A stretch of 64,000 bases of DNA from Callipepla californica brunnescens (taxonomy: Eukaryota > Chordata > Aves > Galliformes > Odontophoridae): the NCBI GenBank assembly GCA_023055505.1, contig JALIRH010000002.1:56416733-56480732 (forward strand), given 5' to 3'. Positions 52,001-64,000 of the stretch are shown one piece after another (the first letter of the stretch is position 1; the number at the start of each line of letters is the position of its first letter). Under the pieces are notes generated by a model. That model made no database searches, was not told where the DNA came from, and saw only the letters and a list, made by a program, of their open reading frames with translations. A program made the translations under genes and the position numbers.

Positions 52001-54160
52001 GGATATGTTTGGTAGAATGTCAGTGGCTTTCAGCCAAGAGTTTTTGAATTCATTTCTATAGTATCGCCTTATGCTTTGGAAGGTTCAAAAATCAGCTTTC
52101 TAGTTTACATCAAGAAATTACAGTTAAGGAGAAGAAAAATTCTTTTTTTTTTTTAGCCCGTTTTGTTCAGACAGATTTTCTAATGGTGCCAGTTAGATCT
52201 CGGCATATCATTTGATTTTAGTGATTCTTAAAAGTGATTCTTGAGTATCAGTTCTGGTTTTTCCTGCAGTGGATTCTATGCTCCCTCTGGTGAGCAGTTT
52301 GAATAGACAGAAATTAAGCTAGTGACAGCTTGCTTCTGAGCTCTATTAAAGCTAAAGAAGGGCATTCACCTTCCACTGTAATGACTTAGAAAAATGCAAT
52401 TGAATGCTTATTAGAATAAATAGATTTGTGCTTTGATTACTATGGTTTTTGCATGTAACAACTTTGATTTTATTTTTAATTAGAGATTCATATTTATCAA
52501 CTTTTATGTTTCTAATAGATCATCTGTTATTGTGCTATGGGCAAGATATAGTAATGAATGACAATGTTTCAAGTAGATTATTTTTCTGTTGTCTGGTAAA
52601 CCATGGCTAATTGTACCGCTATAAAAAATGGCATAAGATATTTAGGATGTGTAAGATGGAGAACATAACGAGCAGTTAAAGACAATGTAGAAAATATGTG
52701 AATGTTTCACTTCAGAAAATTAAATATTAGGAAGTCTAAATTGACGTATTCAAGAACTGAGTAAGATGCAAAGAATCAGGGCGTTGCAGATGAGTTTCCT
52801 ACTGCAGTATTAATGTAGCAAGTTGGAACTTAAGAAATATGATAAAATTTATTTTTATCTATTAAATAAAAAATACAGAATGTACAGCCTTGTAGATTAA
52901 TATTGGGGTAGAAATCATATCCTGACTTTCTGCTGCTTGATTTAATGATCTCAGTGTTAGGTGTTAATTTTCTGTGTAATACTGCATTTCAAATAATGCA
53001 AATACAAGTAATTTTACGATGTACTTGTGTACCTCATAAAGCCTACAGGAAAAATTTCAATTATTTTAAAGAGAAAGGACTCAGAATCTTTGTTTTGTTA
53101 ACAAACTGCTGATCACAGTCTCTCCCTTCTGTTTTATATATTATGGAATATAGCATGGCACATTATTTTCAGGATGATCCTTTTTCTTGGTTATCATGGT
53201 TCAAAACCCATTCTACTATTGGAAGTCATTATAGTTTAAAAATCTCAAGACTCTTCCTTTTTTGCACAAGTTTCACATGACTTCACTTTAATTGTTAGAA
53301 TCTTTGGAAATAAAGCAGCATGCTTAGACCCTATAGACCCTATAGTTTATTTAAGCTCTTATTTTGACATTTTTCTTCTGCTCTAGATGTTTGGTGTCCT
53401 GCATCCTGAATTTGTGTTGATTGGTTTACTGTTTTCTTTTGAGATAGTGTTTTCTTTTCTGGAAAATGAAGTTTAGAGTTATTATTTTGTGGGGCTTTAT
53501 CATATTCACCTTTTGGAGATCTCTGCGGCACTAAAATGATGATCATTTGAATCTGCTCTTTTGGCTGAGAAAGAAATTCATGAAGAGCAATCTGTTTAGA
53601 AAAAAAAATTGATGAAAGGAAATCATCGTAATATGAATTTATATACTGTGGGGGCTTATGTGAAAGTAATTGATTATATATTTTAAAGAATGTGATGAAA
53701 ATGGAAGCTATACCTATTGATTCCTATGTTATGTGTTCAAATGAATGATTATATTACTTCTAAAGACTGTTCAAAATTAAGCTCATTACAAATAGATATG
53801 CTTGTTAGAAGTACTCTTGTTATTTTTATCCTGTCAGCTTGACATTTCTGGAAATACTCTGATAGTAATGTGGTTTTAAAATGGTAGGAAAAGTAATATA
53901 ATAAAAGCTGTAAGACTTAATTTGTGCTAAAAGGAGAGTGTCATTGAAGAAAGGTATGTTGCGATGAGCCTGAGATGGTCTTTTAAGAATCTGAGTGAGG
54001 AGTCACTTAGATTACAGACTGACGAAACCATAGTTGATAAAGCTGTATTCTACTGAACAAAGACGGTTGATCTCTGTAAGACTCTGGAAATATCTGTGAA
54101 GAGTATACAGTTTTTCTCTTTGCCTTGAGTATTTTTTGATTTTTTTTTTTTTTTTTAAAG
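49032..54160 (+). other. INVS: INVS intron 5
   Basis: A 5.1-kb phase 0 intron. Apart from a short CR1 tail near 50130-50232 and several T-runs it is unique AT-rich DNA. Its acceptor is unusual: 17 T immediately followed by AAAG. Confidence 0.92.
50130..50232 (+). mobile_element. Short CR1-type LINE tail
   Basis: GTCCAGTTGGACTAGGAAATCTTCGTGGTCTTATCCAACCTTAATGATTCTATGATGATG matches the end of CR1 subfamilies whose tail reads CCAACCTTAATGATTCTATGAT. Only about 100 bp remain, and the left edge is unclear. Confidence 0.75.
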
Positions 54161-54341
54161 GAGGCTGCACCTACAGAATCTCTGCTTAACTGGCAAGACT
54201 ATGAAGGGCGAACTCCGCTTCATTTTGCTGTTGCCGATGGGAATGTGGCAGTTGTTGATGTCCTGACCTCCTACGAAGGCTGCAATGTGACATCGTATGA
54301 CAACTTGTTTCGAACTCCTCTTCACTGGGCAGCATTACTTG
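54161..54341 (+). CDS. INVS: INVS coding exon 6
   Basis: Preceded by a T-run and AAAG, followed by CTTG|GTAAAC. It encodes residues 206-265 and the first base of Gly266: EAAPTESLLNWQDYEGRTPLHFAVADGN...DVLTSYEGCNVTSYDNLFRTPLHWAALL. It contains ankyrin repeat 7 and the start of repeat 8. Mammalian inversin has Asp where this copy has Glu206. It ends at phase 1 (181 nt). Confidence 0.97.
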
Positions 54342-57300
54342 GTAAACTGAATAAAGACAAAATCATTTAACAGTCCACTGACCGCAGTATTTAATCCTTG
54401 TATCTGTTTTTTGTTTGATTCCAGCGTTGCATTATAATCTCTTAGAACAATAATACTCAGTTTCTGCTGGACTAGTATTAAAATTGTGTGTAGTGTTATT
54501 TCAGCATTAGATTGATTCTCCAAAGCACTGTAAAATGCATTACCTAAGCAGGCTATATATGCTCATGATTTAAGAACAACTAGAGTACATGAGATGTTCT
54601 TACATGTTGCTTTATTCGTAGATTCAAAAAAAAAAAAAGAGTTTCTCTGGAAACCAGGTCTGAAAAAGCCTGCTGCTTTAGAGCAGCAGTCTCCAAAGAG
54701 GAATGCGTACCCAGACAATGTATTGAAGTGCATGAAGAAAGTAGCCAAACTTATATTTATTTTCTACTTAAAAAAGGAAGAAGTTAAGCTTTACACTGAC
54801 TTCATGTCAAGACAGTCACATACAGCTCAAAAGATGCCCTGAGGGAAGTGTTACTGTTCCACAGTGCAGAGAGGTTGACTGTTGTATCCTTATTCATTTG
54901 CTTTCAGCAATTGTGATGTTTTGGAGTTTCTGTGTATTCAGTGAACTTGATTTACAGGTTATACTATGTAGTTTTTGCTGAACAGCCACTCACAATCAGA
55001 CAAGTGACTTGAAAAGATTCCTGCAAAGTAACTGCAGATAGAAGACAATGATGAAGAAACAGATATTAGAGCAAAGTACACAGTGTGGAAGGCTTGTGGT
55101 ACAGTTGAATGAAGTTATGGATGTTTCTAACTGTCTCAGCGTATGGTATTTGCTAGATTCTTTTTCAGTAATGAAATTGACTGAGAACTACTGCTTTTGT
55201 GTGCCACTAGAGGGAAAGATGTACTGAAGATACATTTTCAACAGTGAATGCTTAGATTAAAGCAGTGCTTATGGAAAAACTGTAATTACTTATGCTGTGA
55301 CTTCTTTGACTGGAGTAAAAATAGATTTCAGGATATAGTTGCACAACTAAGCATCACACATGAAATTTATGCATTGTATCATTCATACAAATGCTATTGT
55401 GGCAAAGAATTTCAAGTCTGAAACACACAAAGTACTGCAGAATTAATCATATGTTTAATTTTTAAAAAACAAGACCTCTAAATAGTATAATGCTCTAAAA
55501 TACTTTCTAATGAGGTAGGAAATGGCTACGAAGTTATTTTGGTTTTCTCCTCACAGAGAGCTTAAAAGGCTTGTTGAAGTGTGATTTGTCACTATAAATA
55601 ATAACCCATTTCTTGAGCCTAATAACTTATCATTCTGACTTACCATATCAGCCTCTTCTCCTTCAGTGAGGTATTAAAAATCTTGAGTGGTAAAAAAATA
55701 AGTGGATAATCTCATGAGCTTCTGCAAAAATTCTAGGGTTAAAATTACAGGATCAACTGATTCTTGCTGAGACAGTATGCTCATTCCCCCTACTATGCCC
55801 TGGAGTCTGGAGATCGTGTTTTCTTTCTTTGAATTATTTTTCAGTAGCCCAAAGACAATTTTGTATTCCACAGTATACAAAGAAATTGGAATAGGGGAAT
55901 TGAAGACCTCAGGAAGAGAAAGTTAAATAGTTCAGCTTTAAACAGGTATAGTAAATGGAGAAATATTGAAATTTCATATAATCATAGAAAAAATCAAGTT
56001 GGAAGAGGTCTCAAAACATCAGATCATCCAACCTTATGCTCTAGGAAGTGTTGGCTGTGAAGTCGGACCAGATTGGTCAGGACTTTACACAGTGCAAGTA
56101 CTGAGAACCTTTGATGATAGAGATCCCAAGAGCTTCCTTTGGCAACCTGCTTGATTGTCATCAGGTGTAAAAAGCCTCTTCACTTGACCTTTCTGCACAT
56201 GGCACTGTTCCAGTCCTTTTCCTGTCTTGGTGGTCCTCTGATGATCTCACTCCAGTTTAAAAACATGTTTCTTGTACTGGGAAGCTTGAAAATAGACACA
56301 GTGTTACAGACATCTTGGTGGTCCTCCACTTCTCAAGCCGATTTCTCAAAGTCTTTCCTGTGCTAGCTGCCACAAACTGGAGAATCTTCCAGATACAGTC
56401 GTGCAAGTGCTCAGTAGAGGGCAATAATCGACTTCCCTCAATATGATGGCTGTGCTCTTGTTAACCATTCAGTTAAGGTTGTCCTTACCAGTCGTTAGGG
56501 CTGACTGCTGTTCAGCTTGTCCACCAGGACCCCCAGATCCATTTCTCCCCAGGTGCTTTTTATTCAGCTGCTCCCCAGATTTGTATCACCAGCTGCATTA
56601 ATATATTTCTTCAGCATTATGCTGCTGTTATTATGAAAAACAGAAGATCAGGACTTAACAGGAAATCTTGCTCAATTCTTAACACTAGTGTCTTCTTCAA
56701 GCACTGAATACAGTGACTTTCTTGAGAGAATATAAAGGAAGTGTTACTACAAAGGCAAAAAGTAATTTCTCTTCCCCTAAATGTTCTTTAGGTTTAGATT
56801 TTTTTCCCTGTTTTGTGCTGTTGCTGGTTCTTCAGATGAAGTTTTTTGTGTTTTTTTTTTTCCTGTTTAGATTACTAAGCTGAGATTCAGGTACTCTGTA
56901 AATTACAACATTGCATATGTGAATTCTGTGCTCTTTGATTATACAGTTTACAAAACCATATGTTTGCAAAACAGCTAAAAAATTGATTAAATATATATCA
57001 AAAAATTAGTAATGAAAATGAAATGCATAAAAATAATACCAACTGAAAAATTGACTTCCTGGTTTCCATTCTCCTCCTCAGAAGAAGAAAAAATAGATTG
57101 TATGCGTGATATAAAGAAAGAATCCAAACACTCTCACTCCCTTTAACAAACTTCTCCCCATGACCCTTTGGGATGCAACAGACAAAGGATGTCAATAAAA
57201 GAATCAAATTGCTCAGTGGAGCAAGTTACTTTGCAACTTCAGTGACAATATATGCATAGTTTGATTATGGTTTTTGTTTTTTGGTTGATTGTTGTTTTCT

Positions 57301-58408
57301 TTCCTCAAATTTGCATTTGGATTCAAGTTGATATATTGAATTTTCACAGGGAAGTTGTGAAACAATTTAAGTGTCCCTGGATCAGTCTCCCAAAGAAACA
57401 ATCATTATTACTTGTTTCTGTCCAAGAAGCGAAATTTATTGTGTTTTGAAATTGATTGTATTTGAGAGATTTTGTCTGCTGGAAAAACAGATTGTCTAAT
57501 CAATGTGGGATAAAAGGGGTAAGATGTGCCAAGACCACCAGGGTACTATGTGAACTTCTTGAGGTCTCTAGGTGGCATGTGTCCATGGGGAATTTCTTAG
57601 TGATAAATCTTGATTAATTTTGAGGGCTCTTTTTTAGGTAGATTCAGAATATCTGATGTAGATCTCCAAGAGCCTAGGATATTATTAATCGATCTTAACA
57701 GTAGGACATCTCAGGTAGTGGAGGGATAGGGCTGCAACAACTACTCTGTTAATGGTGGTGGGATGCTCATGACTGGTTCTCAGGCATTGTTGCTCCTGTT
57801 ACTTTTGTCAGGTTACATGAAAGCATCAGCCAAGTTACAGCTCTTCTAAACAAAAATATGACAAACTCAATTATTGAAGTCAAGAACTATCAGAAATGAC
57901 TTCAAGACTTCAAGAATTGAGTTATAATGTTTGTCCATATTGTACGAGTTTGTTTACTATTGCACCAAGCACAATTTTTTTTTTCAGTTCTTTCAAGTCC
58001 TTCTTTTTCTAGATAATTTAGGTAGACCTTCTGCACTGATTATAGAATTCAATTGCCCTTTCTTTACTTGTGTGTCCTAGAAGTTCAGACAACTTTTTTT
58101 CCACAATCAGTAGTACTCTTTTGGTTTTCCTGTCGTGAATACACTCAGAACCAACTTCTTTCAGTGCCCCTGCTTCAGTTCAGTTCTTACAATCTTGAGA
58201 TGGACAGACCATAACAGTTTATTTCTTTTCAGTGTTTTTCTGCAGGAAGGGACACTGTTTTCCTACTTGTCTTAATCACTCAGGAGAAGAACTGTCCTGT
58301 ATACCTAACACTGTTGAAGTAGTTCGTTTTCTGTTGCTTTTGTTTTTTTCTTTTAATAGACAAGTGTTTAAGGCTTGATAAACGTATCTTACTATTGCAT
58401 TTTCTCAG
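54342..58408 (+). other. INVS: INVS intron 6
   Basis: A 4.1-kb phase 1 intron from GTAAAC to TTTTCTCAG. It contains one reverse-orientation CR1 (55972-56640). No other gene or RNA was recognised. Confidence 0.92.
55972..56640 (-). mobile_element. CR1 LINE 3'-end fragment, reverse orientation
   Basis: Begins ATAATCATAGAAAAAATCAAGTTGGAAGAGGTCTC, the reverse complement of a CR1 tail, and continues through AAAAAGCCTCTTCACTTGACC and the AGGACCCCCAGATCCATTTCTCCCC block near 56527-56551. It is the only clear CR1 antisense to INVS. Confidence 0.9.
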
Positions 58409-58518
58409 GTCATGCTCAGATTGTTCATCTCTTGTTAGAAAGAAATAAGTTTGGAACTATACCATCTGATAGCCAAGGTGCAACACCTCTGCATTATGCT
58501 GCACAGAGCAACTTTGCT
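58409..58518 (+). CDS. INVS: INVS coding exon 7
   Basis: Acceptor GCATTTTCTCAG, donor TTTGCT|GTAAGT. It supplies the last two bases of Gly266 and residues 267-302: HAQIVHLLLERNKFGTIPSD...QGATPLHYAAQSNFA. This is the second half of ankyrin repeat 8 and the start of repeat 9. At 110 nt it is the second-smallest coding segment in the window after exon 2. The frame is continuous with both neighbours and ends at phase 0. Confidence 0.97.
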
Positions 58519-60620
58519 GTAAGTATCGCACGCCCTAAATGGAAATTAAAGTAATTTAGTCAAAATTTCTACAATGTAATAAAATATTTGGTTTTTTTAA
58601 ACATCATACAAACAATGTCAGCACAGTTTTAACTCGGAGTTTTCCTAGTAATGTGATATAAATGCAGTTAAGTTCAAATTATTAAATATAACTTTTAAAA
58701 ATTGGATTTCTTTATTATCAAAGACCTTGTGTATCTGTGTGCATCAGTGCGCTTAAGTACTTCAGTGGAAATGGGAATGACACCTACTGTTTTACAGTAC
58801 TTTTGCTTTTGGAGGTTGATTTTAGCAAAATCCAAAAAGCCAAATTCTCATATTTTTGGTAGAAAATGTAATTTTTGTCCAGAGCCTAAGCCATTCTATG
58901 ATGTGGTAGAGTTAAGTTCAAAAAGCTAAGAGTTTTGACAGTTTCTGGCCATAGGTATTGTAGAAGTAGTTCTCAACCACTGGAACTTAAGATGACTTCT
59001 TTTGTGCTGCTCTATTTCTAGTAGTAGAATTATGCTGTGCATAGTAAGAGCTCCACTATAAGATTTCTTAAGGTGTGTTATTTACATTCTCCTGTTACAA
59101 AAAAAAGGGGTTATGTAGTTTCTAATTGACATACTTACATAATAGTGTTACTTATGTTGCACCATTCTCTTAGCCTTAGTGCTAATTTGGATCTTTCTTG
59201 CCTACTGCCATGTTAATTTTCAGAAAATTTTAGTATCTTTGAGAATCATTCCATTTATCAAATGCTGGGTACTACTTCAAAAGACAACTGATCCATGTTT
59301 CCTTATGAAAAGGGGTGCTTTTCTTTTGTTTATTTTTCTTTGAAGATGGTCCTAGTAAACACCTGCAGAGTTGTTCATTTTGTTTTACATTCAGACATTC
59401 ATTGGAGCACATCTGTTCTGTGAAGCTTATGCATTCTTACAGAACATTTTATTGGTGCTTATGATTGTCCGTTATTACAATGTGGTATATACAATTTGTG
59501 TCAGACTCACATGCCTGAAATACTTATCTTGTGAAAGCCTTTCTTTCAAGTCTGAGTCAGACTCTAAAACTGGGAATGATCTGTGGGAAAGATAGCGATA
59601 ATCCAGTGATTATCCTTTTATGCTTTTATCTTTTTTTCTTTTCTATATTGGTGCATTCTTTACGAAATAATTTTTCATATTGGCTTTCTTTTTCTGGGCT
59701 TGATTTACTTGTATGAAACATTTTCATTATGTTGCTTCCTTTTGATCCCATCAGCCAGCCAAACTATGACATCTTTAGGTTTTAGGGGGAAGCAAAGTAG
59801 GTGATGGAATCAGACATTCCTTTGTAATCTTGTGTACTTACAATGAATTTAATGTTTTGCATCTTAGATGAAAAACAGAACAGGAGACTCTCACTCAAGT
59901 CTACAGGGCTCTTTGGGCTGATAATGTGATCCCAGAACTGTTAGTTATGCATGCCTAAATTATGTCTGGAGCTTCTCTCTCTCTCTCTTTTTTTGTTTTT
60001 TTTTAACCACTATGGTTTGTTCTGTGTAACAACATTTGCTATATTTTTTCTATTAGATGAAAATTCTAGACTACCTCCCACCACTGCATTCCATATGCAC
60101 AGTCAAACAATTGAAGGGAGACTCATCCATGTTTGTTTTGGCAATAGCATCCATATATTTATGATGTCAGAGCCACATTATTGTTCTGTTCAGACTGGCC
60201 ATAGGCATAGTTTGTTTCTCAGTTAAAATGAGATTTTTCTTTGTCTGTTAAGAAGGTGAAGATTTGATCTTTTTTGTTTATTGTAAATATTTTGGTAGTT
60301 CTCACTTTCACTGAACTCAGTATCTTACTGTTTGTTCTGTTTTTCCTCAGGTTATGTATGTACTCTAATATGACCTCTTTGTTTTTCTTAGAGACTGAAG
60401 CTGTAAGTTAATCTAGGTGAAGCATTTAGAAGACTTACTTATTCCCACTTTTATATAAGAAATAACTCTAGAAAAAAGGTTTCTTAGTGTAAGATCTAAA
60501 TAGGTTGCCTGAAGGTTTGATGGCCTGTGTATCCCACAGAAGATACAAACAAACATTGTTTTTTTAAATTTCTGAACTCTTTGTGTAAAGTATTGATCTT
60601 TGTGTGCAGAACTCAGGACT

Positions 60621-60622
<2 letters not shown>

Positions 60623-60650
<28 letters not shown>
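60623..60650 (+). repeat. Poly-T tract (28 T)
   Basis: An uninterrupted run of 28 T in intron 7, the longest homopolymer in the window. Confidence 0.95.
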
Positions 60651-60653
<3 letters not shown>

Positions 60654-62012
60654 TTTTATGGGTGTGTCCACGATAATATGTATTTCATTTTCACATACTC
60701 ATGTAGATTGACCTGGTAAGTCAAATATGGACACCTATCTCTTATTTTTGAATATTTAGTATTTCTCACAGGTTGTTGATAGCAGAAGACGAAGGGATCC
60801 AGTTTTACTTCTTTTTCAGCTTTGCTGGTTTTTGTCTTGTTTTTTTCACATTTTCAACAAAGAAAAAGTACATGTGATTTTTTTCCATAGCAAAATTCAT
60901 GTAGAATTGAAGTGATTAAAAGTGTCTCTGATTTCTTATTTCATTCCATTTCAGTGTTCAAGCTATGTTAAATTCAGTATGGAAAACAACTCTTAAAGCA
61001 GTACAGGAATTTCTTCCGTTTTTTGTTTGTTTGTTTTGTTTTGTTTTTTCCATTAAAAAATCAGGGAGAAAAAAAAAAAGAAGTGTAGCTAAAAGAAAGG
61101 TAGATTTGCTGAATTGTAATGGAAAAATGAAATTACTTATTTATGTTTGTAAGATGTGTGCCTTGGTATTGAAGAGGTGCAGCCTTTTCATTTTGCAGGA
61201 TTTCAAGCAGTGCAGGGTTCTGGTAGGGTGCTGAGCTGTTGGCCTCATGAGTAGCCATTTGTGTTTGAGGTGTCATGATAGTCCGTTTGAGTACACAAAG
61301 CTATAAACACATGCTGTTTTGCATGGAAGGCTTCATGCTTACGTTCCTCATTATTTCTGCCTGGGCCTTTATATTGTAAACTGTTTTCTTAGATCACTTT
61401 AACACAGAATGAAGGAGAAATTACCTTTTTTTTTGTACAGGAATGAAAGCATAAATGGTAACTTCCCCCCCCCCCCAAAAAAAACATAAAAAATCGACTG
61501 ATCTACTGATTAGTTGGGCTTAACCTCTTAAACACTCTTTTGATGCAAGTGTAAATGTTTCAGCCAAGATGATATTATAGCCAAAGAATTCTTATGCTAC
61601 AGAGCTCTTTTCAGATCATGTGAGGGAAAGATTAAAACAGCACCAGTGCTAAATTAGGAAAATAAAATAAAATAATAAAGCTCATATTTTTCAGTTTTTA
61701 TTAGTTATCTTATCTGTGACTATTAATAGATGTATACCAGCTGTTGTATATACAACATTTGTGAGCCTTTAGATAGGAAAGGAAAAACCTTTCCCGAATT
61801 GTTTTTCTTGCAGCAGTTATTTCCTCCCTCCCTTTCTGCTACAGCGTGGCTTATTAAGAATTTATCAGAAGGTTAAGTAAGTGGACTTGTTTGCTGAGAG
61901 CTTAACACAAACATGGCATTTGAAGAAATATTCTTTAAATCAAGCTTTTTAATCTAGAGAGAGATTTTAGTTGTGATGATTATAGTAGAAAGCCTGGACT
62001 CAAGTGTAAGGA

Positions 62013-62038
62013 ATTTATTTATTTATTTATTTATTTAA
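62013..62038 (+). repeat. (TTTA)n microsatellite
   Basis: About six tandem copies of the tetranucleotide ATTT in intron 7. A shorter array of the same unit lies near 46697. Confidence 0.9.
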
Positions 62039-62584
62039 CTTATATTGTTTCAGTAATCATTAGTCTGCTGATATAATTAAATATTAGGAAATGTATTTCT
62101 TTCCTTTAAAGTTCCTGTTTTGTTTTGTTTGGCTTTTTTGAATAGTCAAGTTGGGAAACTAAAATTTTTACTTGCATAGTCATATTCAGGTTTAAATTAA
62201 AAAATGTAGCAAGAAAAGTATTTGGAAGAAAAATTATTTAAGCATAATGATATTATTACAGTAATATCTTGATAAGGCAATAGTATTTTTCCCATTTTCC
62301 ATTGCTTCACAGTGACCACAGTGTCTTTTACTTCCTTATGATGAACACATGATATTTGACACTAAAAAGAGATGTATGATAGTAGTTGAGGATGTGGCTG
62401 GGAATGCTGAAGAGGAAAAGGGCATAGCAGAAAATACAGTCCCTCCTGTTGAGCCATTGCTCTACATAAACATAAAAAGAAAAATGAAGCATTGATTTGT
62501 TTCATAGACAGCCAAATGAGACAGAATAGTTTCTTGTTGTTACAGATTTCTTTTAATATTAATTACAATAGTGCATCCTTTCAG

Positions 62585-62756
62585 GAAACAGTTGAAGTAT
62601 TTTTGAAACATCCTTCTGTAAAAGATGACTCAGATCTTGAGGGAAGAACATCCTTCATGTGGGCAGCTGGGAAAGGCAGTGACGATGTCATTCGGACTAT
62701 GCTGGATTTGAAACTGGATATTGATATCAATATGACAGACAAATACGCTGGGACAG
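62585..62756 (+). CDS. INVS: INVS coding exon 8 (last in window)
   Basis: Acceptor CATCCTTTCAG, donor GGGACAG|GTAAGG. It encodes residues 303-359 and one base of codon 360: ETVEVFLKHPSVKDDSDLEGRTSFMWAAGKGSDDVIRTMLDLK...NMTDKYAGT. It completes ankyrin repeat 9, contains repeat 10 (GRTSFMWAAGKGSDDV), and opens repeat 11. It is nearly identical to mammalian inversin. The phase 1 donor means the protein continues beyond 64000. Confidence 0.97.
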
Positions 62757-64000
62757 GTAAGGTACTTTCCAGTAAAGAGACACTGATTGTTTCCTTCAGT
62801 TACTGTGATTTTCACCAAATAAAACACATTGTTAACATCAGAATTAATCTTTTCCTAGAAATATTGCATAATCCTGAAAATGTTTCTGCACTAGTCTAAT
62901 TGTATATGTGGATCAATTCTTTGCCTTGTCATTGGAAGGAATTGAATTGTTTCTGCATTTTGGACCACATCATTTGAAACATTGTAAGAGGAACTGTATT
63001 GCTGTGCTGCTATGTAGTAGATATATAACCCTGTGAAAAGACAAGCTATTTACTGTATATTTTGAAGAGTAAAATGAAATATAGTTACATAAAAAGCTAT
63101 CCACAGGAATATCTGTTGAAACACGAGGAAAGGCTGTGAGACCTGGGTCTATTCAGCCTTGCAAAAAGAAGACTCAGATGTGAATCGAATCCCTTCTATA
63201 AATATCTAAGGAGCGGGAGGCAAAGGGACGAGGCTGGACTCTTCTCTGCAGTGTGTGGTGATATGATGAGGGGAAATGGCTGCAAACTAAGCATAGGAAG
63301 TTCCACACAAATGTGCATGGGAACTTCTTCACAGTGCAGTGACAGAGCACTGGCACAGGCTGCGCAGAGAGGTGGTGGAGTCTCCTTCTCTGGAGACGTT
63401 CAAGATCCACCTGGATGCCTACCTGTGCAACCTGGGCTAGGGAGCTGCTTTGGCAGGGGGTTGGACTCGATGATCTCTAGAGGTCCCTTCCAATTCCTAC
63501 AATTCTGTGATTCTGTGAAAAACCATTATTTATTTATCAGCATTAGCCTTGAAACACTGTAGAACAAACTAACCAGTGAAGTGGCTGAACTCTCATCAGG
63601 AAAATCATTTGGTACCACAAATATGTGTGAAGATAGCATAATAAAAAATAGAGCTATTGCATTTCAAGGTTAGACTTGATAGCACTCATCTGTTATCTAC
63701 CCAAAGCAAAAGATAATTATTCAGCAGTGTTTCAGAATTCAAACACACAGCCAAGAAATTCCAGTTTTCCCATAGCAAGTATGAATTTAATGTTCTTTAA
63801 TGGAAACTTGTAATAATTTTAGTAGAAATACTGTACCTATGTAGTACATTCAAGAAAAACAGAATCAGCAGTTGAAAACTAATGGAGTTATACAGAAGTC
63901 ATTAGCACACCATATAAAAAGTGGAAGGTATAGGTATCTTTGGCATAAATTGGTAGTGGGAGGGCTGTAGGGGTAGCCTTGTGTGAGAGGTCATGGACTG
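62757..64000 (+). other. INVS: INVS intron 8 (partial)
   Basis: Begins at GTAAGG and runs off the right edge. Apart from a CR1 copy (63108-63518) it is AT-rich and unremarkable. Confidence 0.9.
63108..63518 (+). mobile_element. CR1 LINE 3'-end fragment
   Basis: Well-preserved plus-strand CR1: AACACGAGGAAAGGCTGTGAGACCTGGGTCTATTCAGCC at the start, GATATGATGAGGGGAAATGGCTGCAAACT, GAGAGGTGGTGGAGTCTCCTTCTCTGGAGACG, GTTGGACTCGATGATCTCTAGAGGTCCCTTCC, and ATTCTGTGATTCTGTGA at the end. Its last 190 bp closely match the copy at 24.8 kb. Confidence 0.93.

Larger units (their letters stand above)
58519..62584 (+). other. INVS: INVS intron 7
   Basis: A 4.1-kb phase 0 intron from GTAAGT to GCATCCTTTCAG. 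It holds a 28-T run at 60623-60650, a C-run near 61466-61476, and a TTTA microsatellite near 62013. No gene was recognised. Confidence 0.92.

Noticed and set aside
53325..53345. GACCCTATA repeated twice in tandem
   Set aside because: Only two short copies; ordinary slippage.
1..64000. CRISPR arrays, bacterial operons, tRNA and rRNA genes
   Set aside because: No regularly spaced repeats, no cloverleaf or rRNA signature, and the exon-intron architecture and CR1 elements show vertebrate DNA.

Overview
This window is vertebrate nuclear DNA, almost certainly from a bird and probably a galliform such as chicken. It is AT-rich and intron-dominated. It carries at least fifteen CR1 LINE fragments of the avian type, most ending in the usual 3' tail (pattern TTCCAACC...ATTCTRTGATTCTGTG), one solo endogenous-retrovirus LTR, and one sharp CpG island. 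I see no bacterial genes, CRISPR array, tRNA or rRNA.

Two genes are recognisable, arranged head to head around the CpG island at about 12.3-13.2 kb. Leftward (minus strand) lies ERP44, an endoplasmic-reticulum thioredoxin-family protein. Only its first coding exon (12658-12714) is in the window, and 1-12657 is its first intron. Rightward (plus strand) lies INVS (inversin), an ankyrin-repeat protein of primary cilia. Its noncoding first exon probably ends at a donor at 13008. Seven coding exons follow: 17834-17939, 21017-21183, 44231-44404, 48864-49031, 54161-54341, 58409-58518 and 62585-62756. All have consensus splice sites and compatible phases. Together they encode residues 1-359 plus the first base of codon 360, that is the N-terminus and about the first ten ankyrin repeats. 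The remaining ankyrin repeats, IQ motifs and C-terminus lie beyond 64000. I know the same ERP44/INVS divergent order from human 9q31. Placement on the avian Z chromosome is plausible from known synteny but cannot be shown from this sequence.

Layout: 1-12657 ERP44 intron 1 (CR1 fragments, solo LTR at 7997-8556); 12.3-13.2 kb shared CpG-island promoter with ZNF143/THAP11-like motifs; 13.0-17.8 kb INVS intron 1; 17.8-21.2 kb coding exons 2 and 3; 21.2-44.2 kb a 23-kb intron 3 with sparse recognisable repeats; 44.2-62.8 kb coding exons 4-8 with 4-5 kb introns; 62.8-64 kb start of intron 8.

No undescribed genetic system is evident. The points most worth checking are the ZNF143-like element in the bidirectional promoter, a possible 85-nt extra 5'UTR exon, an intact LTR with a 5-bp target duplication, a 17-bp perfect hairpin inside a CR1, an antisense exon-like ORF in intron 4, and two motif-rich noncoding blocks in intron 3.
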